This document shows positions 52,898 to 61,019 of a stretch of DNA of 64,000 bases, piece after piece. Under the pieces are notes generated by a model. The model made no database searches, was not told the origin of the DNA, and saw nothing but the letters and a program-made list of their open reading frames with translations. Origin of the DNA: Shinella fusca (lineage in GTDB: Bacteria; Pseudomonadota; Alphaproteobacteria; Rhizobiales; Rhizobiaceae); assembly GCF_014203155.1 (NCBI RefSeq), contig NZ_JACHIK010000014.1:1-64000 (forward strand), written 5' to 3'. How positions within the stretch are numbered: position 1 is the stretch's first letter; the number at the start of each line of letters is the position of its first letter. The position numbers were made by a program, and so were the translations under genes.

Positions 52898-53890
52898 ATG
52901 GCGGTTCTTGTCACGGGCGGCGCGGGCTATATCGGCAGCCACATGGTCTGGGCGCTGGTCGATGCCGGCGAGGACGTCGTGGTGCTCGACCGGCTTTCCA
53001 CGGGCTTCCGCTGGGCGGTGGCGCCGGAAGCGCGCTTCTACGAGGGCGACATCGCCGATGCCGCGCTGCTTTCGAAGATCTTCTCGGAAAACAGCATCGA
53101 TGCGATCATCCATTTCGCCGGGTCGATCGTCGTGCCGGAATCGGTCGCCGATCCGCTTTCCTATTACGAGAACAACACGGCAAAGTCACGCGCGCTGATC
53201 GCCGCGGCCGTCGCGGCGAAGGTGCCGCATTTCGTCTTCTCCTCCACCGCCGCCGTCTACGGTACGCCGGACGGCACCGAGCCCGTCGGGGAGAGCGCGG
53301 CGCTCCGGCCGGAATCGCCCTACGGCTCCTCCAAGCTGATGACGGAGATCATGCTGCGCGATACGGCCGCCGCGCATGACTTCACCTATACGGCGCTGCG
53401 CTACTTCAATGTCGCGGGCGCCGACCCGCGGGGCCGCACCGGCCAGTCCACCCGCGGCGCGACGCATCTCATCAAGGTGGCGAGCGAGGCCGCACTCGGC
53501 AAGCGCGACGGCATGGACGTCTACGGCACGGACTATCCGACACCGGACGGCACCTGCATCCGCGACTATATCCATGTCTCGGACCTTGCCGATGCGCACC
53601 TGAAGGCGCTGCAGCGCATGCGGGCGGGCGGCGGCTCCATCGTCGCCAATTGCGGCTATGGCCGCGGCTTTTCCGTGCTGGAGGTGCTGAAGGAGGTCAA
53701 GGCCGTCTCGGGCGCCGATTTTCCGGTGCGCTTCGCCGCCCGGCGGCCGGGCGATGCGGTGCTCATCGTCGCCAATCCCGCCGTCGCGATGAGGGAGCTG
53801 GACTGGACGCCGAAGCACGACGACCTCGCCTTCATCGTGCGCACCGCGCTCGACTGGGAAGATCATCTCGGCAAGCGCAACCAGCGTTAG
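52898..53890 (+). CDS. galE: UDP-glucose 4-epimerase
   Basis: A 330-residue short-chain dehydrogenase/reductase-fold epimerase interconverting UDP-glucose and UDP-galactose for exopolysaccharide and LPS. NAD site VTGGAGYIGSHMVW, the conserved SSTAAVYG, catalytic YGSSK, and RYFNVAGADP are present. Its stop overlaps the convergent chorismate mutase stop by three bases. Confidence 0.95.
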   Translation: MAVLVTGGAGYIGSHMVWALVDAGEDVVVLDRLSTGFRWAVAPEARFYEGDIADAALLSKIFSENSIDAIIHFAGSIVVPESVADPLSYYENNTAKSRALIAAAVAAKVPHFVFSSTAAVYGTPDGTEPVGESAALRPESPYGSSKLMTEIMLRDTAAAHDFTYTALRYFNVAGADPRGRTGQSTRGATHLIKVASEAALGKRDGMDVYGTDYPTPDGTCIRDYIHVSDLADAHLKALQRMRAGGGSIVANCGYGRGFSVLEVLKEVKAVSGADFPVRFAARRPGDAVLIVANPAVAMRELDWTPKHDDLAFIVRTALDWEDHLGKRNQR

Positions 53891-54186
53891 AGTTCGCCGA
53901 GCTTCGCCTTCTCGTAGGCGATGGCGTGGCCGATGAGAGCGGCCCAGATATCCTCGTAGAATGCGCCGTCGAGGCCCTGTGCTTCCGCATTGCGGCGGGC
54001 GTTGTCGCGCACCTGCCTCACGCGCTCCGGCACGTCCGCGGGAATGCCGAGGCCCGCCTTGATCTCGGCGGCGCGGCGAATGAAGCTCCAGCGCTCGGAA
54101 AAAAGCGCCATCAGCGCCTCGTCCACCCGGTCGATGTTCTCCCGGATTTCCGCCATCGTCGTGCACTCGGCCGCAGTCTTGGTCAT
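53887..54186 (-). CDS. Chorismate mutase, AroQ class
   Basis: A 99-residue all-helical AroQ-type enzyme converting chorismate to prephenate, the step before the separate PheA encoded at 7274. The sequence has the typical helix 1 IRENIDRVDEALMALFSERW, KAGLGIPADVPERVRQVRDN and the C-terminal helix with Glu (FYEDIWAALIGHAIAYEK). The start at 54186 follows GAGGAG. Isochorismate-pyruvate lyase is a less likely alternative in the same fold. Confidence 0.88.
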   Translation of the reverse strand: MTKTAAECTTMAEIRENIDRVDEALMALFSERWSFIRRAAEIKAGLGIPADVPERVRQVRDNARRNAEAQGLDGAFYEDIWAALIGHAIAYEKAKLGEL

Positions 54187-54260
54187 TCCGGTCTCCTCTA
54201 CGGGGAACCGGATAGCAGAGGAACGGTGCGTGGGAAAGGCGTCGCCATGTCGCGGGACAA

Positions 54261-54336
54261 GGCCACATGCAGGCCCGGGGGTTAGGCTGAAGGAGGGTGC
54301 GGTCCTGTCTTCTGCCTGCGGGCCTGCATGCTGGCC
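54261..54336. repeat. Long inverted repeat in the 54187-54594 intergenic space
   Basis: GGCCACATGCAGGCCCG (54261-54277) pairs with CGGGCCTGCATGCTGGCC (54319-54336) with a single bulged base around a 41-base centre. The remainder of this 408-bp gap has the hairpin described at 54455 and no gene that I can support. Confidence 0.6.
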
Positions 54337-54454
54337 GAGGCGGAACCTAGGCATGCAAGCTGGCGCGAGGCTGGATGCAGTGACGTAACGTGAAGCGGCC
54401 GCGGGGGAGCCCGTTTCGGCGGTGCGGAAAGACGGGCACGGGCCGAAACGAGCG

Positions 54455-54484
54455 AAGCTCCCGGTGTCGCCACCGGGAGCTTCG
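54455..54484. terminator. Perfect hairpin downstream of the small secreted-protein gene
   Basis: GAAGCTCCCGGTG and CACCGGGAGCTTC (13-bp arms, 4-base loop) form a very stable hairpin 110 bp after the stop of the gene at 54595. There is no T-run on either strand, so it may stabilise an mRNA end rather than terminate. Confidence 0.45.
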
Positions 54485-54594
54485 AAACGCGGATGAACGC
54501 GGCGCCCACGGAAGAGAGAGCGGTAGAAAAGGGGAGCACTACCGTCCCGGGCCGTGGTCGAGCCTCAAGAGATCAGCCGCAATCGCGCCGGCTA

Positions 54595-54852
54595 TCAGTT
54601 GTTGCCGTTCGGAGCCATGGTGCGATAGTCGCCATGATCGTAGGGCTTCTCGATGTTGGCCTGATGGTCCTTGAGGATGACGCGCTTGTTGCTGATGCCG
54701 CTCGTACGGAACGAGTCGATGTTCGCATGCGCTGCGGCAGCATCGGGCGAGCCGCCGACATAGTAGTCGCCACCGGCGAAGGCGGCGGAAGCGCCGAAGA
54801 GCGAAGCAGCGGCAAGGGTGGCGGCAAAGGTTGCCTTGAAGGTCTTGGTCAT
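54595..54852 (-). CDS. Small secreted hypothetical protein
   Basis: An 85-residue protein, with a clear signal peptide (MTKTFKATFAATLAAASLFG, cleavage after SAAFA) followed by GGDYYVGGSPDAAAAHANID and a hydrophilic, repeat-free tail ending TMAPNGNN. Short periplasmic proteins beginning GDYY after the signal are frequent in rhizobia, but no function is known to me. The ATG at 54852 follows AAAGGA. The upstream 595 bp carries no other gene and includes the AT-rich tract at 55160. Confidence 0.72.
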   Translation of the reverse strand: MTKTFKATFAATLAAASLFGASAAFAGGDYYVGGSPDAAAAHANIDSFRTSGISNKRVILKDHQANIEKPYDHGDYRTMAPNGNN

Positions 54853-55447
54853 GGTCGTGGTCCTTTCTATATGGAAGAAATTGGAAGCGGCGGTTCGGTC
54901 TTGCTCGATTGCCGGAACGGGCCATTTCGGGGCGCTCACAGCTCTCTTTGTTTCACTCGATCCGGTGCGTCGTCTCCTTCGGTTGACTTGCGGAAGCGGG
55001 GTGTGCCGCTTTCGTGAAATAAAGATGGGCCCTCAATTTGTGGGACGCAAGGGTCTCCTTTTGGAAACAACTGTCAACGTTTTTCGAACAGTGAAAAGGG
55101 CCGGAACGAGCTACAACCACTCGTGCTGGAAAGCCGATGAACCGTCCACAAAGACGGTTTCCGCGAGCCGAACCATCATATTATAAATCATTGTTTTAAA
55201 ATGATATTTTATATTTCAAACTATCAGAAAGACAGCTCTGCACGCTAAAACTGCGAGCGGAAGGGGTCGCATTAACAATTGTGGCGTTAAAACGGAAATT
55301 GCTGATTTCAAGAGTCTCACGAATGTGTGACGCTCGAAAAAGAGGCCGCAAAACGGCTTCGGACGCTTCCGGAAATATGTCGAAAACGTGTCGGTCCCGG
55401 CGGGCGACGAGCCTTGTTGGAGGAACGACGATCTTTCGGTAGGCCCC
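54853..55447. other. Long non-coding space with an AT-rich tract
   Basis: No supported gene. From about 55160 to 55225 the sequence becomes strongly AT-rich (for example ATATTATAAATC and GATATTTTATATTTC), in sharp contrast to the rest of the window, and holds an ATCATT..AATGAT inverted repeat (55187-55205). An ACCGT..ACGGT hairpin occurs at 55141-55158. It may contain the promoter of the secreted-protein gene or a small RNA; I cannot decide. Confidence 0.5.
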
Positions 55448-56617
55448 TCAGCCGGCGCGCAGGTAGTGCTCGGCCAACTCGGTCCAGAAGGCGGCGCCGA
55501 TGGGCAGGAGGTCGTCGTTGAAATTGTAGCCGGGATGGTGGAGCGAGCGGTCGTTCTCGCCGCTTCGCCCGCCGAGGAAGAAGTAGGTGCCCGGCCGCTC
55601 CTTCAGCATGTAGGCGAAATCCTCGCTGCCCATGAAGGGCCGTTCGAGATCGACCACCTTGTCGGCGCCGGCAAAGCGGACGGCGAGGTCGCGCACGAGG
55701 TCGGTCTCGGCCTTGTGGTTGATGGTGGCGTCGTAGAAGCGCTGGTAGTCCACCGTCGCGCTCATGCCGTAGCTTTCGGCTTGCCGCTCGGCGATGAGGC
55801 GGATGCGGCGCTCCAGTTCGTCGCGGACAGTGGGATCGAAGGAGCGGATGCCGACGACGATCTCCGCCCGGCTCGGGATGATGTTGCTCGCCGAGCCCGC
55901 ATGGAACGAGCCGACCGTCACCACCGTGGGATCGAGCGGATGGATATTGCGCGAGACGATGGTCTGGAGCGCCATGACGATGGAGGCGCCGCAGACGACG
56001 GGGTCCAGCGTCTCCTGCGGCTCGGCGCCGTGGCCGCCGACGCCGTTGACGGTGATGCGCGCCTCGTCAACCGCCGCCATGATCGGGCCTTCCCTCAGCG
56101 CGAACTGGCCGAAGGGCAGGTTCGGCTCGTTGTGCAGCGCGAAGACGGCGTCGCAGGGGAATTTCTCGAACAGCCCCTCCTTCACCATAATCTTCGCCCC
56201 GCCGAAGTTCTCCTCGGCCGGCTGGAAGATGAGATGCACCGTGCCGTCGAAATTGCGCCGTTCGGCGATCGCCTTCGCCGCGCCGAGCAGCATGGCGGTG
56301 TGCCCGTCATGGCCGCAGGCATGCATCTTGCCGGGCGTCTTGCTGGCATAGGCAAGGCCGGTCTCCTCAAAAATCGGCAGCGCGTCGAAATCGGCACGGA
56401 TGCCGATCGACCGGCGGCCGGTGCCGTTGGAAAGGGTCGCGACGACGCCAGTCTTCGCAAGGCCGCGCGTGACCGTGTAGCCGTAGCTTTCCAGGTGACG
56501 GGCGACGACCTCGGACGTGCGCACCTCCTCCAGGCCGAGTTCGGGATGCTCGTGCAGGTCGCGGCGGATCGCCACCATTTCCGGCATGGAATTGAGAAGG
56601 GTGGAATGGATAGTCAT
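55448..56617 (-). CDS. M20-family metallo-amidohydrolase (hippurate hydrolase/HipO type)
   Basis: A 389-residue di-metal amidohydrolase that removes acyl groups from N-acyl amino acids. Signature regions are ACGHDGHTAMLLGAAKAI with Cys and His ligands, FQPAEENFGGAKIMVKEG with catalytic Glu-Glu, NGVGGHGAEP in the lid and FMGSEDFAYML near the end. The start at 56617 matches the family (TLLNSMPEMVAIRRDLHEHP). It starts one base after the ABC permease gene, so it belongs to the transporter operon and suggests that an N-acylated or amide-linked amino acid is imported. Confidence 0.92.
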   Translation of the reverse strand: MTIHSTLLNSMPEMVAIRRDLHEHPELGLEEVRTSEVVARHLESYGYTVTRGLAKTGVVATLSNGTGRRSIGIRADFDALPIFEETGLAYASKTPGKMHACGHDGHTAMLLGAAKAIAERRNFDGTVHLIFQPAEENFGGAKIMVKEGLFEKFPCDAVFALHNEPNLPFGQFALREGPIMAAVDEARITVNGVGGHGAEPQETLDPVVCGASIVMALQTIVSRNIHPLDPTVVTVGSFHAGSASNIIPSRAEIVVGIRSFDPTVRDELERRIRLIAERQAESYGMSATVDYQRFYDATINHKAETDLVRDLAVRFAGADKVVDLERPFMGSEDFAYMLKERPGTYFFLGGRSGENDRSLHHPGYNFNDDLLPIGAAFWTELAEHYLRAG

Positions 56618-56618
56618 G

Positions 56619-57440
56619 TCAGGCTCCCCGCGTCGGGATCTTGCTTTCGAAATAGCGGAAGCCCACCACCAGCACGGCGGTGAGGCAGAGATAGATGAGC
56701 GCCAGCAGCAGCAGCGGCTCATAGGTGATGTAGGTCTCCTGCCGCACCTTGGAGACGACGGCATAGACGTCGATCACCGTGATCGTCGCGACGAGCGGCG
56801 TCGATTTCAGTTGCAGCACGGTCTCGCCGTTCAGCGTCGGCAGCGCCCGATGCACGGCGCGCGGCAGCCAGATGCGGCGGAACAGGGTGAAGCGGCTCAT
56901 GCCGTAGGCGCGCGCCGCCTCCAGTTCGCCCGCCGGCACGCCGGCAAAGGCCCCGCGCATCACCTCGCCCTCATAGGCGGCGAAGGAAATGGTGAGCGCG
57001 GCGACACCATAGGGCCAGGCCTCGCGCAGATAGGGCCAGAGGAAGGAATTGCGGATTCCCGGGAACTGGGGAAACAGCGAGCCGAGGCCGTAATAGAGCA
57101 GCCAGAGCTGCAGGAGCAGCGGCGTGCCGCGCACGACCGTGCAGAAGCCGCGCGCCAGCGCCTTCAGCGGCCACGGCCCGGTCACCTGCACGAGGCCGAT
57201 GGGCACGGCCAGAAGGAAGCCGATGATCGAGGTGCTGGCGAGCATGAGCAGCGTCACGCCCACACCCGAGACGAGGCGGCCGGAATATTTCGGCACCCAG
57301 TCCCAGCGCATGAACCAGACGATGGAGAAGACGAGGAGCGCGGCGATCCCCATCAGCACGATGCGGTGCGGCTTGAAGAAGCTCTCCTTGCGGGGAAGCT
57401 CGGTCAGCGCGATGGCGGAAACGGTTTCGTCGCTCATCAT
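56619..57440 (-). CDS. Polar amino-acid ABC transporter permease (HisM type)
   Basis: A 273-residue permease of the His/Glu/Gln/Arg family with an N-terminal cytoplasmic tail, about five membrane segments, TVVRGTPLLLQLWLLYYGLG and the EAA loop GELEAARAYGMSRFTLFRRI. Overlaps the partner permease gene by 4 bp. The start is 57440 or the next ATG at 57437. It is the longer of the two permeases. Confidence 0.92.
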   Translation of the reverse strand: MMSDETVSAIALTELPRKESFFKPHRIVLMGIAALLVFSIVWFMRWDWVPKYSGRLVSGVGVTLLMLASTSIIGFLLAVPIGLVQVTGPWPLKALARGFCTVVRGTPLLLQLWLLYYGLGSLFPQFPGIRNSFLWPYLREAWPYGVAALTISFAAYEGEVMRGAFAGVPAGELEAARAYGMSRFTLFRRIWLPRAVHRALPTLNGETVLQLKSTPLVATITVIDVYAVVSKVRQETYITYEPLLLLALIYLCLTAVLVVGFRYFESKIPTRGA

Positions 57441-58165
57441 GCCGGCTCCGCCATGCCGCGCCGGTAGCGGCGCTCGATGAGGACGATCAGCACGTTGGAG
57501 ACGAGCGTCAGCATCAGGTAGAGCACGCCCGCCGCGCAGAAGAAGAGGAGATAGGCCTTGGTGGCGCCGGCCGCCTGCCGCGTCACCAGCGTCAGTTCGC
57601 TGAAGCCGACGACGGCAAGCAGCGCGGTATCCTTGGTGGCGATGAGCCAGAGGTTGGAAAGGCCCGGAATGGCGTGCGGCAGCATGGCCGGCAACGTGAT
57701 GCGGCGCAGGATCTGGCCGGGCGACATGCCGTAGGCGCGCGCCGCCTCGATCTGCCCGGCCGGCACCGCCTTGATCGCCCCCCGCAGCACCTCCGTCGAA
57801 TAGGCGCCCTGCACGACGCCGATGACGAAGATACCCGCCGCAAGGCCGCTGACGTCGACCGGCCCCCAGCCGAGCGCGGCGGAGATCTGGTTCAGCACGT
57901 CCGTGCCGGCATAGTAGAGGATGAGGATCAGCACCAGTTCGGGCACGGCGCGCACGAGCGTCGTATAGACCTCCAGAAGGTCTTTCGTGACCGGCCCGCC
58001 ATAGAGCTTGCCCATGGCCCCGCCGGTGCCGAGGAGAAGGCCGAGCCCGTAGCCGCCGACGGCGATCTGGATGGAGTTCCATAGGCCGGCGAGCAGGACC
58101 CCGCCCCAGCCCGGCGGCTCGAGGGCAAGCAGGCCCCAGTTGATCATCGATCCGGCATCGGCCAT
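57437..58165 (-). CDS. Polar amino-acid ABC transporter permease (HisQ type)
   Basis: A 242-residue permease with the HisQ-like start WGGVLLAGLWNSIQIAVGGY and the EAA loop GQIEAARAYGMSPGQILRRI. Forms the channel with the HisM-type partner. The start at 58165 (MADAGSMINWG) is the first suitable ATG after the RIME element that separates it from the binding-protein gene. Confidence 0.92.
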   Translation of the reverse strand: MADAGSMINWGLLALEPPGWGGVLLAGLWNSIQIAVGGYGLGLLLGTGGAMGKLYGGPVTKDLLEVYTTLVRAVPELVLILILYYAGTDVLNQISAALGWGPVDVSGLAAGIFVIGVVQGAYSTEVLRGAIKAVPAGQIEAARAYGMSPGQILRRITLPAMLPHAIPGLSNLWLIATKDTALLAVVGFSELTLVTRQAAGATKAYLLFFCAAGVLYLMLTLVSNVLIVLIERRYRRGMAEPA

Positions 58166-58194
58166 GGGATTCGTCCTTGCAGCAATCCTGAAAA

Positions 58195-58324
58195 GTCCCC
58201 CTCTGGCCTGCCGGCCATCTCCCCACAAGGGGGGAGAAAATTTGCGGCAGGGCCTTATCCCCTCTCAAGCTTCAAGCGGAGCAGGTAAGCCCCTCCCCCT
58301 TGTGGGGAGGGGTTGGGGAGGGGT
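58195..58324. repeat. RIME-like palindromic repeat inside the amino-acid transporter operon
   Basis: The element reads GTCCCCCTCTGGCCTGCCGG at one end and ends with CCCCTCCCCC/GGGGAGGGG. It separates the binding-protein gene from the permease genes. Such elements between genes of one operon may trim or stabilise mRNA so that the binding protein is made in excess. Confidence 0.85.
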
Positions 58325-58334
58325 CTTGTCCCAC

Positions 58335-59117
58335 TCAACCGCCATAGATGTCGAAGTCGAAGTACTTCTTCGAGAATTCGTCATAGGTGCCGTTGGCGCG
58401 GATGGCCTTGATGGCGGCGTTGATCTTGTCCTTCAGGGCCGTATCGCCCTTGCGCAGGCCGACGCCGACGCCGAGGCCGAGGATTTCCGGGTCGTCCTTC
58501 ACGTTGCCCTTCATTTCGCAGCAGGCAGCGCCCTGCTCGGAATCGAGGAAGGCCTTCAGCGCGATGGAATCGGCCTGCACGGCATCGATGCGGCCGGCGG
58601 CAAGGTCGTTGTTCGCCTCGTCCTGCGTCTGGTATTCCTTCACCGTCGCGCCGTTCTCGCCGAAATACTTGTTGGCGTAGACCTGGTGGATGGTCGCGAC
58701 CTGCACGCCGATGGTCTTGCCCTTCAGCCCCTCGGGCGTGGCGTCGAAATCGACGCCCTTCGGGCCCATCACGGCGGTGGGCGTGTTGTAATACTTGTCG
58801 GAGAAATCGATGGTCTGCAGGCGCTCCGGCGTGATCGACATGGAGCCGATGATCATGTCGATCTTGTTGGAGGTCAGCGCCGGGATGATGCCGTCCCAGG
58901 CGACGGGCGTGATGACGCAGTCGAGCTTGGCTTCGGCGCAGACCGCCTTCATGAAGTCCACTTCCCAGCCTTCCCAGTTGCCCGAGGCGTCCGGCGAGGT
59001 GAAGGGCGGATAGGGCTCGGCGGCGAAGCCGACGCGGACCTGCTCGGCCGCCGCGCCCGAGATGGCGGCAAGGCCGATGGCGGCGGCAAGGGCGATTGTC
59101 TTCAAGGCATTCTTCAT
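58335..59117 (-). CDS. Polar amino-acid ABC transporter substrate-binding protein
   Basis: A 260-residue periplasmic protein of the SBP_bac_3 family, with signal peptide MKNALKTIALAAAIGLAAIS cut after AAAE. The ligand-pocket motifs are FAAEPYPPFTSPDASGNWEG, DMIIGSMSITPERLQTIDFS and ALKDKINAAIKAIRANGTYD. The family binds lysine, arginine, ornithine, histidine, glutamine or opines. Linkage to arginine-catabolic genes suggests a basic ligand. Confidence 0.93.
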   Translation of the reverse strand: MKNALKTIALAAAIGLAAISGAAAEQVRVGFAAEPYPPFTSPDASGNWEGWEVDFMKAVCAEAKLDCVITPVAWDGIIPALTSNKIDMIIGSMSITPERLQTIDFSDKYYNTPTAVMGPKGVDFDATPEGLKGKTIGVQVATIHQVYANKYFGENGATVKEYQTQDEANNDLAAGRIDAVQADSIALKAFLDSEQGAACCEMKGNVKDDPEILGLGVGVGLRKGDTALKDKINAAIKAIRANGTYDEFSKKYFDFDIYGG

Positions 59118-59143
59118 GATCTTCCCTCTGTCGGTTATGGTTG

Positions 59144-59917
59144 TCAGTGGATGGAGCTGATGAACTTCTTCAGGCGTTCCGATCTCGGCGATCCGAAGAT
59201 CTCCTCGGGCGGGCCCTGTTCCTCGATGACGCCCCCCGCAAGGAAGACGACGTGGCTGGCGACGTTGCGCGCGAACTTCATCTCGTGCGTGACGAGGATC
59301 ATCGTGCGCTTCTCCCTGGCGAGATCGCCGATGACCGAAAGCACCTCGCCCACCAGCTCCGGGTCGAGCGCCGAGGTCGGCTCGTCGAAGAGCATGACAT
59401 GGGGCTGGATGGCGAGCGCCCGGGCAATGGCCGCGCGCTGCTGCTGGCCGCCCGACAGGAAGGCGGGAAAGGCGTCGCGCTTCTCGTAGAGGCCGACGCG
59501 GCGCAAGAGCGTTTCCGCCCGCTCCACCGCCTCGTCCTTCTTCACGCCCAGCACATGGACGGGCGCCTCGATGACGTTTTCCAGGATGGTCATGTGCTGC
59601 CAGAGATTGAAGCTCTGGAACACCATGCCGAGGCGGGAGCGCATGCGCTGGACCTGCCTGCGGTCGGAGGGCATCTGCCCGCCGTGGCCGTCCGTCTTCA
59701 TGGCGATGGTCTCGCCGTGGATCGTCACCGAACCGGCGCTCGGCAGTTCCAGCATGTTGATGCAGCGCAGGAAGGTCGACTTGCCGGAACCCGATCCGCC
59801 GATGATGGCGATGACATCGCCCTCATGCGCCGTCAGCGATACACCCTTGAGGACTTCGAGCGGCCCGAAGCGCTTGTGCAGGTCCTTGACCGCGATGGCC
59901 TCGGCGCGATCCGTCAT
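59144..59917 (-). CDS. Polar amino-acid ABC transporter ATP-binding protein
   Basis: A 257-residue HisP/GlnQ-type ATPase: Walker A IIGGSGSGKSTFLRCINML, signature FLSGGQQQRAAIARALA, Walker B VMLFDEPTSALDPELV. First gene of the transporter operon and 26 bp before the binding-protein gene. Divergent from the dimethylargininase gene across 212 bp that hold a good promoter and an inverted repeat. Confidence 0.94.
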   Translation of the reverse strand: MTDRAEAIAVKDLHKRFGPLEVLKGVSLTAHEGDVIAIIGGSGSGKSTFLRCINMLELPSAGSVTIHGETIAMKTDGHGGQMPSDRRQVQRMRSRLGMVFQSFNLWQHMTILENVIEAPVHVLGVKKDEAVERAETLLRRVGLYEKRDAFPAFLSGGQQQRAAIARALAIQPHVMLFDEPTSALDPELVGEVLSVIGDLAREKRTMILVTHEMKFARNVASHVVFLAGGVIEEQGPPEEIFGSPRSERLKKFISSIH

Positions 59918-60026
59918 CGCGCGCGAACCTGCGGCGCACGGAAAATCGATGCATGAAGCATGCCAAATTCCCCTGTTTTTTCAACGTTCCCGCGGGCATC
60001 TTCGGCCCGTCGTTTCTGCTTGTTGA

Positions 60027-60068
60027 TGCCATCGTGGCACTTGTTAAGAAATTGTTCAAGCGTATAAT
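60027..60068 (+). promoter_or_regulatory. Promoter and candidate operator for the dimethylargininase gene
   Basis: TTGTTA (60041-60046) and a perfect TATAAT (60063-60068) are 16 bp apart, about 60 bp before the ATG. Just upstream TGCCA-TCG-TGGCA (60027-60039) is a perfect inverted repeat touching the -35 box, a likely site for the TetR-family protein encoded downstream or another regulator. Confidence 0.6.
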
Positions 60069-60129
60069 AGCACCCGCGCCGACTTTTCCGCGGCACGCCC
60101 GAAGATACAATCCCCGCAAGGAGCATCGA

Positions 60130-61008
60130 ATGACCGCCTACGGTTCGCAGGAAATGTCGGCCCCCCTGTTGCGCGTCCTCATGCGCCGCCCCGGCGCCAG
60201 CCTCAAGGCGGCCGATCCGGCGAAATGGCACTACGGCCCGACCTTCGACGGCACTCGCGCGGTCCACCAGTACAAGGCCTTCGCCGACCTCGTCGAGAAA
60301 TCCGGCACGGAGATCGTCTGGCTGGAGGACGAGGGCGACGGCCTCGCCGACGCCATGTTCACGCACGATCCCTCCTTGATGAGCGATCGCGGCGCGATCA
60401 TCCTTCGCATGGGCAAGCCGCTGCGCGCGGGCGAGCCGGCACTGCACGAGAAGGCCTATGCCGAGCGGCAGATCCCCATCCTCGGCCGCATCGAGGCGCC
60501 GGGCACGGTGGAGGGCGGCGACTGCATCTGGCTCGACGCGAAGACGCTGGTCGTCGGGCGCGGCGTGCGCACCAACCAGTCCGGTATCGACCAGCTCTCG
60601 GCGATCCTCGCCCCGCACGGCGTTTCGGTGCTCGCCTACGACCTGCCGCTCTGGCAGGGTGAGGAGGCTTGCCTGCACCTGATGAGTGTGATGAGCCCGC
60701 TGGCCGACGATCTCGCGCTCGTCTTCGCCCCGCTGCTGCCGGCCGCCTTCTACCAGCTCCTGAAAGCCCGCGGCATCCGCCTCATCGAGGCGTCGGCCGA
60801 CGAATTCCACGCCAGTAACGGACTTTCGCTCAACGTGCTGCCGACCCGCCCGCACGAGGTCATCATGGTGGAAGGCTTCCCGGCCACCAAGGCGGCGATG
60901 GAGGCGGCCGGCTGCAAGGTCGAGACCTTCGAGGCCGACGCGCTGTGCATCGCCTGCGAGGGCGGGCCGACCTGCCTGACGCGGCCCGTGCTGCGCCGCG
61001 CCGCCTGA
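60130..61008 (+). CDS. Dimethylargininase / arginine deiminase-superfamily amidinotransferase
   Basis: A 292-residue pentein-fold enzyme. DDAH members hydrolyse N-omega-methylated arginines to citrulline and methylamines. The catalytic residues are visible: VEGGDC preceding VVGRGVRTNQSG, His in EEACLHLMSVMSP, and Cys282 in EGGPTCLTRP near the end. The start at 60130 (MTAYGSQEMSAPLL) is preferred to longer frames upstream that would cross the promoter. It is first in an operon with the TetR, AruH- and AruI-like genes. Confidence 0.88.
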   Translation: MTAYGSQEMSAPLLRVLMRRPGASLKAADPAKWHYGPTFDGTRAVHQYKAFADLVEKSGTEIVWLEDEGDGLADAMFTHDPSLMSDRGAIILRMGKPLRAGEPALHEKAYAERQIPILGRIEAPGTVEGGDCIWLDAKTLVVGRGVRTNQSGIDQLSAILAPHGVSVLAYDLPLWQGEEACLHLMSVMSPLADDLALVFAPLLPAAFYQLLKARGIRLIEASADEFHASNGLSLNVLPTRPHEVIMVEGFPATKAAMEAAGCKVETFEADALCIACEGGPTCLTRPVLRRAA

Positions 61009-61019
61009 CGGGAGGAACG

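Noticed and set aside
54390-54674. A 94-codon plus-strand frame in the intergenic region
   Set aside because: It runs through a stable hairpin and into the antisense strand of the secreted-protein gene, is Arg/Gly/Ser-rich, and has no ribosome-binding site or recognisable similarity.
55270-55300. A second CtrA box (TTAA ... TTAA) in the intergenic region before the amidohydrolase
   Set aside because: The two TTAA units are 11 bases apart rather than 7, and the flanking C is missing.
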